From contig OX638368.1 of NCBI GenBank assembly GCA_951812925.1, positions 156,288,492-156,352,491 on the forward strand: a stretch of DNA of 64,000 nt, written 5' to 3'. How positions within the stretch are numbered: the first letter of the stretch is position 1; the number at the start of each line of letters is the position of its first letter. A program made the translations under genes and the position numbers. The notes under the pieces are model-generated. The model ran no database searches, was not told where the DNA came from, and saw only the letters and a list, made by a program, of their open reading frames with translations. Shown here one piece after another: positions 12,862-22,619 of the stretch. This stretch comes from Calliopum simillimum (taxonomy: Eukaryota; Arthropoda; Insecta; Diptera; Lauxaniidae).

Positions 12862-13076
12862 TTCAAAACACCCTAAGCACGTTATAATGAACACCGCGAA
12901 TAATTTTGTTAGGAGAGTTCTGAAAATAAGCGATAAACAATACCATGAAAAAAACATAAAAAGAATCAGCGAAATACTTAAAAAAAACAGCTTTACATAT
13001 AAAACTACGATGGACATTATAAAAAACGCGACTAAAACGCTTGATAAAGAAATCTTGGATAAACCAGCAAAAATAT
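12862..13076 (+). pseudogene. 215-bp duplicate of the Penelope-like ORF interior
   Basis: Identical to 14915-15129, as far as I can compare, and corresponds to about residues 591-661 of the element's protein (from SKHPKHVIMNTANNF onward), a region between the RT core and the GIY-YIG domain. It is not joined to a start or to catalytic motifs, so it is a structural by-product and not a gene. It lies between the inverted pseudo-LTR and the right copy of the 38-bp extension, with the short overlap TAT at the junction. Confidence 0.9.
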
Positions 13077-13112
13077 TTTAAAGTCATAAGGTCGAACAAA
13101 ATATCACCATAA
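13075..13112. repeat. 38-bp extension, inner inverted copy
   Basis: Exact reverse complement of 12508-12545. With it, the whole left end (12508-13112) is bounded by inverted 38-mers, 33 bases upstream of the ORF start codon. Confidence 0.8.
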
Positions 13113-13145
13113 TCATACGGAGGGCACGCCGCAATTAACATCACG

Positions 13146-15653
13146 ATGAAGATTTATAAAAATTTGCACGAAAATTATAGTGAAATAATCAACAAAAACA
13201 TTAGAAAACACGCTAACGCCAACAAACAGAAAGCAAAATTAAAAACATCAATAACCTTTTTGATCAAGTGTAGACAGAATGGTATTATTCCGAATTGCAT
13301 CAAAAATTCTACAAAAAACATAAAACAACTTTTTCATGTAAACAACGACACCAGACAAGATAAATGCGTACAAGAAATCCAAAATCTAATGGATAAATAC
13401 CTCATGAACTTTCATGATAAAGTTCTAAATCTTTTAATAAAACAAAAACATAACGATTTAAATAGGAACAACTTAAAAATGGATCAGACTACGACATATA
13501 TACAACAACATATATTGGACAATGATTACGAATTATTTTTGAAAAGTGAACAAGTTGTATACGAAAGCCTAACGCGGAAAAACAAATTAAAACAAATAAA
13601 CAAATTTGAAAAATTAAAGAACATACAAGACAAAGAATTAGACATTAGATTTAACAAAGATTGGTTTGTGAATAAAACAGACATTGAAATACCAACAAAC
13701 GTACAAATATTATTATCATTAGGTCCAAAGTTCGCGCTACCAATTGAAAAAGAAGCTTTTCCTTTAATTAAATGTATTGCAGACGGAGAAGACATAATAC
13801 AAACAAATACAGAAAAAGAAAAACAAGAAATCGCGAGAACAAAATTAACATCAACAATCGACAACTACCTGAATAAACGATCACTTACATTGAGAGAGAG
13901 AAAGACGATTACCACAGTGAAACAAGCCAAACAATTTTTGAACAAAAACAAAAACATATTAATATTGAAAGCAGATAAAGGGAATACTACAGTGGCGATA
14001 GACAAAATCGAATATGAAACCAAAATGAAAAACATCATAAGTGATATGTGTGCATACAAACGCTTAAAAACTGACCCAACTACAAAATTACAAGGCCGTA
14101 ACAATATATTAGTGGAGAAACTATACAAAGCGAATATAATTAGTGATATTGACAAATACAGATTAATAACGAACGTAGCTACTGCACCCAGAATTTACGG
14201 GCTACCCAAAATGCACAAAGAAGGAAGACCTCTTAGACCTATTTGTTCTTCAATTAACTCGCCATCATACGGACTATGCAAATTTGTGATACAAATTTTA
14301 AAGAAAATGACGTTAGATTCCAAATACAACATTAAAGATGCCGTTGAATTTAAGACTCGCGTAAACGACACACACATTTCCGATGACGAAGTATTAATAT
14401 CGTTTGATGTTATATCATTATTCCCCAGCATCCCGGTTAATGTAGCAATTGATATTATAAGGAAAAAATGGAATACAATAACAAAATATACGGACATAAA
14501 AGAAGATTTATTTTTTGACATTTTAACGTTTTGTATCAAAGATAATAGGTATTTTAAATATAAAGACAAAGTCTATGAACAACTTAGAGGAATGCCAATG
14601 GGATCTCCAGCATCACCAGTCATCGCAGATATAGTTATGGAGGAACTATTGGACCACACAATGGAAAAATTAAACGTAAAACCCAGACTTTTGACCAAAT
14701 ACGTGGACGACCTTTTCTGTATAATTCAACGAACGGAAGTTGAAGAAACACTGAAAACACTTAACAATTTCCACAGACGAATACAATTTACTTACGAACT
14801 GGAGAAAGACAAAAAATTACCCTATTTGGACACATTAATAATAAAAAAGGAAAATAAAATAATAATTGACTGGTACCAAAAACCCACAGCATCGGGTCGA
14901 ATTATAAATTTTCATTCAAAACACCCTAAGCACGTTATAATGAACACCGCGAATAATTTTGTTAGGAGAGTTCTGAAAATAAGCGATAAACAATACCATG
15001 AAAAAAACATAAAAAGAATCAGCGAAATACTTAAAAAAAACAGCTTTACATATAAAACTACGATGGACATTATAAAAAACGCGACTAAAACGCTTGATAA
15101 AGAAATCTTGGATAAACCAGCAAAAATATACAAGTCATTGGCACATGTTCCGGGCTTTTCTGATAGAATTGTACATTCCGACATTTACGATAAAAATAAA
15201 ATCAGCATCGCTTTAAAAACTAATAACACACTAAAACAACTATTCTCAAACACGAAATCAAAACTAGACAATTTAGACAAATCAAATTTGATTTACAGGA
15301 TAGGATGCAATGGAGACGGATCCAACATATGTAGTAAAATATATGTTGGAACAACAAAATCAAAACTACGGACAAGATAAGCTGCACACAAATCAGACTA
15401 CAAGACAAGAAAAGGATTATTGGACAATAAAACAGCACTTGCGGCGCACTGTGCTACCATGGGACACTCTCCCAACATAGAAGAAACAAAAATATTGCAA
15501 CAAGAGACAAACTACAAAAAACGATACACAATAGAAATGTTACATATAATCAACACACCATCAAACATAAGGCTAAACTACAAAACAGACACCGAAAAAT
15601 GCGCGCAAACATACAGACACATAATCACGAAACATAACAAAACAACAAGTTAA
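13146..15653 (+). pseudogene. Penelope-like reverse transcriptase with GIY-YIG endonuclease, one nonsense codon
   Basis: The frame runs 836 codons, including the interrupting and final stops, which matches the size expected of the family. It would copy the element's RNA and nick target DNA. Seen in it: a long basic N-terminal part (about residues 1-270); GLPKMHKEGRPLRPI at about 352-366; RT motif A SFDVISLFPSIP at about 418-430; GMPMGSPASP at about 482; the catalytic YVDD at about 519; KLPYLDTLI after it; and a GIY-YIG domain starting near residue 713, with IYRIGC and KIYVGTTKSKL. A TAA at 15378-15380 falls just after KLRTR inside the nuclease. The same frame then stays open for another 90 codons and continues the family pattern, so the stop is a mutation and not the natural end. 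As it stands, the nuclease C-terminus would be lost. The start at 13146 is the first ATG after the inverted 38-mer. Confidence 0.93.
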
Positions 15654-15670
15654 AAATTATGAGTCACCCA

Positions 15671-15987
15671 CGAAACAAAACAAAACAACAATTTAGTTAA
15701 CAAACGACACTCACTAAACGCGGGTATAATTGTTACTCAATGTAGGCTATATTTTTCAATTAATATAAATTTAAAAATTCTCAATATTGTTAAATTATAA
15801 ATTTGTGTTAATTTGTGTTTTTATTGTTTTATAAATTATAATTTTAGTGTAAAATTCTTTCCTGAAGACGAACACCGAAGGAGTTCGAAATATTGAAAAA
15901 ATTAAACAAAAACAAATTTATTTCATTAAAACATAAAAGAGTTTTATTTGGAACTGACCTAGAGCCTGAAGAAACTTAGATTAAAAA
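15671..15987 (+). repeat. Right pseudo-LTR
   Basis: Reverse complement of 12545-12861. It begins 18 bases after the end of the ORF with CGAAACAAAACAAAACAAC and runs to the right target duplication. Confidence 0.92.
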
Positions 15988-16000
15988 GTTTGTTGTTTTT
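15986..16000. repeat. Right 15-bp target-site duplication
   Basis: Same 15 bases as 12495-12509, directly outside the right pseudo-LTR (two-base ambiguity at the junction). Confidence 0.85.
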
Positions 16001-16099
16001 TTTAAAAATGTTCCAGACGTTATAAAAAAAAATAGGTGGGGACAAATGAAAGGCCTATTTTGGTACATTTTTCGGAGACTTAGGCATAAGTTACAGTTT

Positions 16100-16240
16100 C
16101 CAAAAATTTCGAATTATTAGGAATGATATTAAGCAAGGACATTGGGTTCCATATGAATGGAAGCCGATGAATGTCGAACGGTGTTTCCAAAGACCACATG
16201 TTGTATGTTGCAAAACCAGTGAAAACTAGCTTCAAAACGC
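16100..16240 (+). pseudogene. Mariner-like transposase relic
   Basis: One frame reads NDIKQGHWVPYEWKPMNVER (from about 16117), which matches the GxWVPHEL...ER block that follows the helix-turn-helix region in mariner transposases. Frameshifts and stops lie on both sides, and no catalytic DDD motif is recovered. A plausible continuation in shifted frames runs toward 16330. It lies just right of the Penelope-like insertion and belongs to the older background. Confidence 0.5.
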
Positions 16241-16593
16241 TTTATTGGAATTCACCAGACACAACCCCATCCGATGATCACTTAATCCAAAAAATGGGTC
16301 AATCCTGAGATGGCCTCAAAAGACGTATCGTTATTCCAATGTAGAATTCAAATGCTTCCATATCTCATACTTCAAATAAAGAACAGCAAGAACTAATTTA
16401 TTATATTTTACTCCACCCTCTACATATGAAGATAATTTAACTGACTCGGAAAAAAAATGTATATACGTTAAAAATTATAGGTATTCAAATGGCAACAGGG
16501 GATAATAGTTCTACTAAAAAATTACTTTCGTTCCAGTAATCCAACTATTTTACTAAAGTACTATGAAACAAATGTAATATAACCAAATAAATG

Positions 16594-16661
16594 TCAAAGT
16601 AGCGCAGCTTGTTAAAGCATCATCTACGAACACGAATGCCGTGAGTTCGATACTACCGTGA
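16594..16661 (+). repeat. tRNA-like segment
   Basis: A-box-like TAGCGCAGCTTG (16600-16611) and B-box-like GAGTTCGATAC (16643-16653) in AT-rich DNA. The loop CTACGAA would put ACG in the anticodon position. The stems pair poorly, so this is a tRNA-derived repeat and not a gene. Confidence 0.45.
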
Positions 16662-16669
16662 CGAGGAAA

Positions 16670-18700
16670 TTTCCTTTTTTATTTTTATGAATTAGTAAAG
16701 ATTTCATGAACACTTTATGCACAAATTGACAAAAAATCCATAAAAACATCTCATAAAAATTAATGGGATATTTCGTGAACTTTTACAAATTAGATTTTTT
16801 CTGGAAACTGTAGATATTTTCAATATTACCACCACCTTGGACAGTCCTTAAGTGTTATAATGCATGGATCGACTTTGGGTCTTGGATGCATCGTTTTTTT
16901 CAGCGTTCGCTTCCAAATAAGGTTTTCTTGTTTCTTTTACTTATCGAAATGTTAAGACAATATCGATATGTCCAACGTAAAAGTTGCCAACTCGAAAATC
17001 GTAGTTTTTAGACAAGAGCTTCAAAAATTGTTTGCAAAATGCCATCATACGAGTATTCTTCTAAAGCTGGAGAAATAACCAACAGAGTTTCATGTTTGTA
17101 GAGTTATAATGAGGGTATTCCTTAAAGAGTGTAAATGCTTCGAAAACATCGTAAATTCGTAATAGTTGTCAAAACCAAGACGAACTTTGACAGTTTTACG
17201 ACCTTAGGAGATTTCTGCACGTTTCAAGGAATTCCTAAATGGGTTTGGCGAAGATAAAGTTTCCATTAAAAGTTTGCTTTTTAGTAGAAACCTACTTACC
17301 TTAGCTTTGAACAATATACGATAAAACAAATTCGGTAGTTACTCACCTGTAAAGAAAAACAAAAAGGAAAACATTTTATTTGAAAGGTAAGCTCATTTTT
17401 ATGTTAAAAAAAAAAAACTTTGAGTAACTCTAAAATGCGTTCTTGTACCTAGCCCTCTACAGATGCTTCAAATTATTCAATCAACAAATCATTAAAATAA
17501 ATTAAATTAATATAAAAGGAAAACTTCGAACAACTATTCAGAATGAAAATCCTCCTTAAATATCATCTTCATTATTCTATATAAATAGCTGTCCAAAAAC
17601 AACAACAACTAAGCTATTCATAACTATTTGTCATAGAAAATCCCAGTAAAATAATTCTAAAAGTCAAATAATTTGATTAAATACTTTTAATTATAATTAT
17701 TAAATACCATTCCAAAAAGGCTGACGAATGCGAGGGCAGGGACCAAGCAACCAACAGAAGCTTAAATGTAGACAACGAGCAGCTTAAAGAATCCCAACAA
17801 AAAAAATATGAACCCAACTCCATGAAGCAGCAGCAGCCGTATACCGTTCAACCATATCCATCCATACCATACCGCCGCCACAGTATGGGGTAAATTTTGT
17901 CAAAAGGGTTTTTTCATCCTTTTTCAAAATAACCAACGAAAATGCAGGTAAAGCACTACAGCATCAACACAACAATGTAAGAGTTCAAAAGTTTTGAAGC
18001 TTAATTTTACCGAATCGTTTTGAATTGAATTATTTCTAGAGATGTTGGCAAGATTCAGGGGTAGAGACGGGAAATGGCTACCAACGAAACGCGATCCAAC
18101 AGCGCTTTTGTGTCACTAAATAACCCTCATTTAGAAATTCTGCTAATTTACCTTACTTTTTTGACAGTGGCTGGCAATGGAGACGGAGAGTAGGGGTAGA
18201 ACGGTTAGGTCAGCTAACACTAGAAATTGCTGGGGTTTGATTTGAATAAGTGAAAATTTAAAAACAGAAAAAAAAAAACACTAAACAATGGACGTAAATT
18301 TAAAGGTAAGCGCGCAGCACTGTGCATGGATGTTGGTACTATGATGAAAGAAAATATGGAAAATCTATAAATACAGATACAATACAGAGAGCAAACTAAC
18401 AAAAGTTTTGCAAAAAGCATTAAAGTCCGCATCAATAACAACAACTACAATAACAGAAATAACAAAAAAAGGATTTCAGCACTGTGAACAAAAGCGACGG
18501 CATTAATAGACTCACTCACACCAGCACTCTCATCTGCGAGGTAAGGTGCTGTTGCTGCTGCTGCTCAGCATGTATCTTTTACTGAATTATTATAAAATTG
18601 TTGGCCACAAGCTGTTGCCAATTCAATTTTACCATTGTCGTTTGCTACTAGCGCACATGGAACGCACCAACAAATAACATCCATACATATACATATGTTA
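16670..18700. other. Non-coding stretch around the first ratchet-point candidate
   Basis: Apart from the minus-strand splice arrangement at 17294-17390, no gene can be supported. Plus-strand GTAAGC/GTAAGG words near 17381, 18303 and 18540 lack acceptors or exons next to them. Confidence 0.5.
17294..17390 (-). promoter_or_regulatory. Candidate recursive splice site (ratchet point) with 47-nt cryptic exon
   Basis: On the minus strand a pyrimidine tract (TTTTCCTTTTTG then TTTTTCTTTACAG, about 17373-17347) is followed with no gap by GTGAGT (17346-17341). The AG acceptor and GT donor therefore share one junction at 17347/17346. A second donor, AAG then GTAAGT, follows 47 nt later (exon end 17300, GT at 17299-17298), and CTTAC, a possible branch site, lies about 44 nt upstream of the AG. 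Adjoining 3' and 5' splice sites with a second donor about 50 nt on are known from recursive splicing in long fly introns. The host gene is inferred only and would be on the minus strand. Confidence 0.65.
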
Positions 18701-18729
18701 GATAGAATATTTATAATCCTAGTTGGAAA

Positions 18730-19440
18730 GCAAAATTTTTAAGGTTGTTCCAATTTGTGCAGAGGACATGCTGAAAAAGTCGAATAGTTCTTAAAGTGTT
18801 GAAAATTGGAAGAATGACGAGAACATGAAGAAATGCTAAAACAATTAAGAAATTATGTTGAAAAATAGAGAATGCTGTGAAGGCAGAGCTTCTGTTTATA
18901 AAGCCAAAAAGTGCTGGAAAATTTAAAAAGTTTGATAAAGTCATAATACTTCGAAAACGTAAAGATATGCTGAAAAAGTACAAAGATTTGAAAAGCAATG
19001 AGAAGATCAAGTTTTTCAGATAACTTCGAAATTGTAGAAAAATGGAAAGAAAGGCTGAAAAGGTAAAGAAATTTTGATAAAGCGAGGATATTCTAAAACT
19101 TTGATCAAATCGAAAAATATAGAAAAAGGTGGTCAAGAAATGTTGACAAACTCGAAAAATTTTGTGAATCGAGAATGTTGAAAAACTTCCAGAAAAATTC
19201 GATTAATGTTGCAAAAGTACAGAATGATGAAAAATTCGAAAAATGTTCCGCAAAATGTTGAGAAGGACGAGAAATGTTAGTACATATTAAAATATTGAGA
19301 ATGTTGACAATATCGAAAAATGTTAAGAAAGTCAAATATGTTTAAATGTTGAAAAACTAAGAAATTTTTAGGAATTCGTTGATTACATTCTATTTCGAGA
19401 TAATCCGAAAATGTTGAATAATTCGAAAATAAAGATACCA
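18730..19440. repeat. Degenerate minisatellite of GAAAAATGTTGA type
   Basis: Words such as TCGAAAAATGTTG, GAAAAGTCGAA and TTTTGATAAAG recur every 17-20 bases with heavy drift. Reading frames on the minus strand are long, Phe/Leu/Ser-rich and follow from the repeat (TTC and TTT codons), so I do not call them genes. The same kind of sequence recurs at 59030-59560. Confidence 0.6.
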
Positions 19441-19479
19441 AGAGCTTTATTTCTGTACTGACACAAGGTCGCAATATGA

Positions 19480-20430
19480 TTTATTTTACAATATTATTAG
19501 GTGCACTCAATTATCAATGTGACATTACAGACATCATGATAAGAAGTCTTATTGCTACATACTATATATATAATTACCCCTTTTGACTGGGATAAACCTG
19601 TTTTGCGAAAACGTGTAGCATAAACTGAAGCTTTTGTAGCCTCGGCAAAAACAAAGCGAAATAAAATAGGACGCGGCATACGATTGTTACATAACCGAAA
19701 AATGATTTTATAAGCATATCATCTGCTTTGTTTTCCGAAAACCCCAGCTCCCCAAATTCAATTAGAACTTCGAATAACGCAACCCATTAACTTTTTCACC
19801 CGTACAGTACAAAACCAACATCAGCAACAACAACAACAGAAGCAATGTTTCTCATCTTTCGTTTTATGATTGTGTATGTGGATATATATGCTCTTAAATG
19901 TATTAGAGTTTGTCAAAAAAAGAATAAATACAATGTTCGAAAAATCTTTGGAAACAAAATTTTAAATTAAAAAAAGTTTTGGAACGTACTTTGTAGAAAA
20001 ATTCAAAATTTTGAAACATTCCATGCTTCTATTTTAAAGTTGGTCAAATAAATAATAATGTCTTAGAATTCTCTGGGAACCTTCATGTTTGATATTTTTT
20101 GTGGAAAAACTAAAAATATTCATTCATTTTGTTTGAAAACACATGTTGTGTTTAAGTATACTTATTAGACAGAGTTAAAAAAACTTATTTTCTAGAATTC
20201 TTCGGGAACGCTTAAAATTAAAAATTGTGTAAAATATTCCGAAGTTTTCGGAAAAGCTTAAAAAACATAGTTAAATTTTTTTACCGAAAAATTTTAATTT
20301 CAAGATGCAGGTAGCATCAAGAAATAATATTTTTAGGTTGTAAGTTTTCATACTTCAAGCGATCCTAAAGAATTTTAGAACTCGAAGTTTTTTGACAAAT
20401 TCTAGTGTTGTTCTACTTATGTAATATATA
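19480..20430. other. AT-rich non-coding stretch
   Basis: No gene, tRNA or clear repeat is seen. CAACAACAACA occurs near 19825. Most of the rest is A/T-rich with drifted GGAAA/TTCGGGAA words. Confidence 0.5.
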
Positions 20431-20433
20431 TCA

Positions 20434-20540
20434 GGGTGGCCGTTATCTGTGAGTTCATGATGGATAGATAGTCGTGAATCCAAATGTCGAAAATTTTTTT
20501 TCTAATGTTAGACCAATTTCAATTTTGGCATACAATTCTA
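20434..20540 (+). repeat. Left-end copy of the GGGTGGCC inverted-repeat element
   Basis: GGGTGGCCGTTAT here, with about 65 following bases, resembles the left end at 22133 (direct orientation) and the right end at 22615 (inverted orientation). It is preceded by CA where the others have TA. It is probably the end of a second copy into which, or beside which, the pogo-like element inserted. Confidence 0.55.
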
Positions 20541-21269
20541 AAACAGAGAAATGTTAGTGAAAGCTAAAAGTCATACTAAAAGCTTTGTTATTAAGATCAA
20601 AGCATAAGCGCTCAAATCACAGGAAGATACGAAGTGAATTAGGGAAGAATCCCTCTGAAATTGACTGCTTTAAGCACAGCTTGGACCTTATGAAAAATAT
20701 ATATTACACGGAGAAAAATGAGAGTCATAATTTTTACTTCACTCGAGTAGTAAAAAAATTAAAATAGGGGAGGGGGGGGGGGCTAGTGTGGACTGGGGGC
20801 TAGTGTGGACAAATTCAAATTCTCGCGCTGCTTTGAATTTTTTGTTTCTGTTTTATATTTTTCAAGTTGGTATTTGCACTCTGCATCACCAAAAAAAAAA
20901 TTCATTTGTTGACAGTTCAGCTTTCCACGATAACGTGACCGAACGTGTTTTACGCAGCAAAAAGTAATTTTTTTGTTGTTTGGTAATTTCAGTGATACTT
21001 TTAAACTAATGATTCTTCTGCTGTAGTGTTAATAGATAATAAAACTTAAAATAGTGTCTCTTTAAACCATTGATATTATTTTTGAAGAACTATACCGTAA
21101 GATTAAAAAAAAAATATTTTTGTTTAAAAAGACATAAGGGGGCTAGTGTGGACAACTGAAATGGGGCTAGTGTGGACATGTCCGTAGCAGCTGAAATGAC
21201 TCCAGAAATCGTCAGACCATTTCTAAAAGCCGTTCCAAGAAAGTACGTTAATAAAAAGAAGGAACAACA

Positions 21270-21388
21270 GATTCACGTATCCCAATTTACCGGATACCAG
21301 CGAAATTTACCGAAATGAAATAGTGGCAAAGCTGCCACAAACACAACAACTGTCGGAAACATCTCGATCAGCAAGTTATATGAAGTTT
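21270..21388 (+). repeat. First copy of an internal duplication in the pogo-like element
   Basis: About 118 bases (AGATTCACGTATCCC to ATGAAGTTTGA) repeated at 21486-21608 with roughly eight differences. The spacer of about 97 bases holds unique coding sequence, so this is a near-tandem duplication older than the point changes separating the copies. Confidence 0.75.
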
Positions 21389-21485
21389 GAAACAACATGG
21401 ACGAAAAGTATTTTATATTGGCCAAATTGTCACGATCCACGGTTATGAAGATTTCGACATAACGTTTCTAAAAAGAAAGCACGAT

Positions 21486-21608
21486 AGATTCACGTGTCCC
21501 AATATACCGGATACCAGCCAAATTCACCGAAATGAAATAGTGGCAAAGCTGCCACAAGCACAACAACTGCCGGGAACATCTCGATCAGCAAGTTATATGA
21601 AGTTTGAT
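21486..21608 (+). repeat. Second copy of the internal duplication
   Basis: Partner of 21270-21388. This copy stays in frame with the 83-residue C-terminal remnant. Confidence 0.75.
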
Positions 21609-22132
21609 ATAAATTTCTCCAAATACAACATGGGATAGCAGTTAATTTTTTATTTGTATTATTATTTGTATTACATCATTATTTTCCTGAATAAACATGT
21701 ATCTGAACTCTTTCTTAACGTTTTTGTATGAATTATCAAGTTTCTTATGGTGTCCACATTAGCCCCCAGTTAAATCAATGATTGTCCACACTAGTCCCTT
21801 ATACGGGGCTAGCTCTTTTTAAAATAATTTAATAGTGCATTTATGAAAATAAAAAATAAAAACTTTTGATGCAATTATGAAAATTACTTTTTTACAAAAT
21901 TGATATATTTACATATATAATTTTGTAATTATATAAAAACTGTCCACACTAGCCCCCCCTCCCCTACTATTTGATAGCATTCGGTTATTCGTAAATTTTA
22001 AATTTACTAAATCTAAGGTATAATTTATTTTATTGTGGAGCTGTATTGACCTGAAATTGTAGTACAATTTACTAAAAGCTTAAAATTCGTTTAGTTTTTT
22101 GGCACAGGCTAATTTAGTATTTATATACATTA

Positions 22133-22615
22133 AGGTAGCCGATATATGTAAGGTCGATGGATAGTGGTCAATCGGTCCCAAATGTCACAAAAAACTACTT
22201 CCTACTTTTTTCATACTTCTTATTGCACTTATTAGCCCTTTGGTTTCGCTAAACGAATAAAGGTAGATGCATGAAGTCCGGTACAGATTATACTCACGAT
22301 CGTGGTCTAATTGGGATTCAAAATAGGCGAGATCGGTTTATGTTCATTCCTACCTCCCGTAGCCTGTTTTAACTTTAAAGCATTGTATGAGAGGTTGCCC
22401 AGGCTTTTTAAAACATTGTATGAGAGGTATACCATACGGTCTGTATTAAATTTCATGCAACTATCTTCATTCGTTTGGCAGTAATCGTAATTTCAACGGA
22501 CAGAGGTTCAATCAGGGCTCAACGTAAAAATCTGAAAAAATAAGGGCAAATTTTTTCGACATTTTTGGAGCCGATTGAACACCATCAATCATGAGCTTAC
22601 ACATAACGGCCACCC
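22133..22615. mobile_element. TA-flanked inverted-repeat element (MITE), GGGTGGCC family
   Basis: The left end AGGTAGCCGATATATG and the right end (complement of GGGTGGCCGTTATGTG) match over some 65 bases, including CAATCGG and AAATGTC words. TA lies outside both ends (22131-22132 and 22616-22617). No transposase is present. A third related end is at 20434, and the end at 50151 starts with the same GGGTGGCCGAT. Confidence 0.6.
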
Positions 22616-22619
22616 TAGT

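Larger units (their letters stand above)
12508..15987 (+). mobile_element. Penelope-like retroelement, near full length
   Basis: The order from left to right is: a 38-bp terminal extension (12508-12545), an inverted 317-bp pseudo-LTR (12545-12861), a 215-bp copy of part of the element's own ORF (12862-13076), the inverted partner of the 38-bp extension (13075-13112), the RT/GIY-YIG ORF (13146-15653), and the second pseudo-LTR (15671-15987). A 15-bp target duplication brackets it. The RT with a C-terminal GIY-YIG domain and complex pseudo-LTRs are diagnostic of Penelope-like elements. The two pseudo-LTRs differ at only one position that I can find (12787 against its partner), so the insertion is recent. 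One in-frame stop interrupts the ORF. Confidence 0.93.
21180..21640 (+). pseudogene. Pogo-type transposase C-terminal remnant
   Basis: One short frame reads MTPEIVRPFLKAVPRK (from about 21197), the proline/basic block that follows the DDE domain in insect pogo/Tigger-like proteins. A second frame, 21387-21638 (83 residues, with KVFYIGQIVTIHGYEDFDI and later FTCPNIPDTSQI and EIVAKLP), fits their C-terminal tail. The DDE and CENP-B-type DNA-binding parts are missing. A segment of about 120 bases is duplicated inside, breaking the frame. Assignment rests on motif resemblance only. Confidence 0.55.
20767..21964 (+). mobile_element. Pogo-like DNA transposon, internally deleted
   Basis: The ends are inverted repeats made of GGGGAGGGGGGG and GGCTAGTGTGGAC, flanked by TA on both sides (20765-20766 and 21965-21966), as expected for Tc1/mariner/pogo insertions. 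The G run differs in length between the ends. GGGGCTAGTGTGGAC or close variants recur inside, in direct orientation near 20796, 21131 and 21163 and inverted near 21752, 21787 and 21940, giving unusually dense subterminal repeats. The interior keeps only parts of a pogo transposase, so the element cannot supply its own enzyme. Confidence 0.75.

Noticed and set aside
17376..17390. Plus-strand AAAG/GTAAGC as a donor
   Set aside because: No exon or acceptor upstream on the plus strand; the bases lie upstream of the minus-strand polypyrimidine tract.
18711..19136. 141-residue minus-strand hydrophobic frame
   Set aside because: It is produced by the drifting GAAAAATGTTGA minisatellite, as is the 150-residue frame at 58818-59270.
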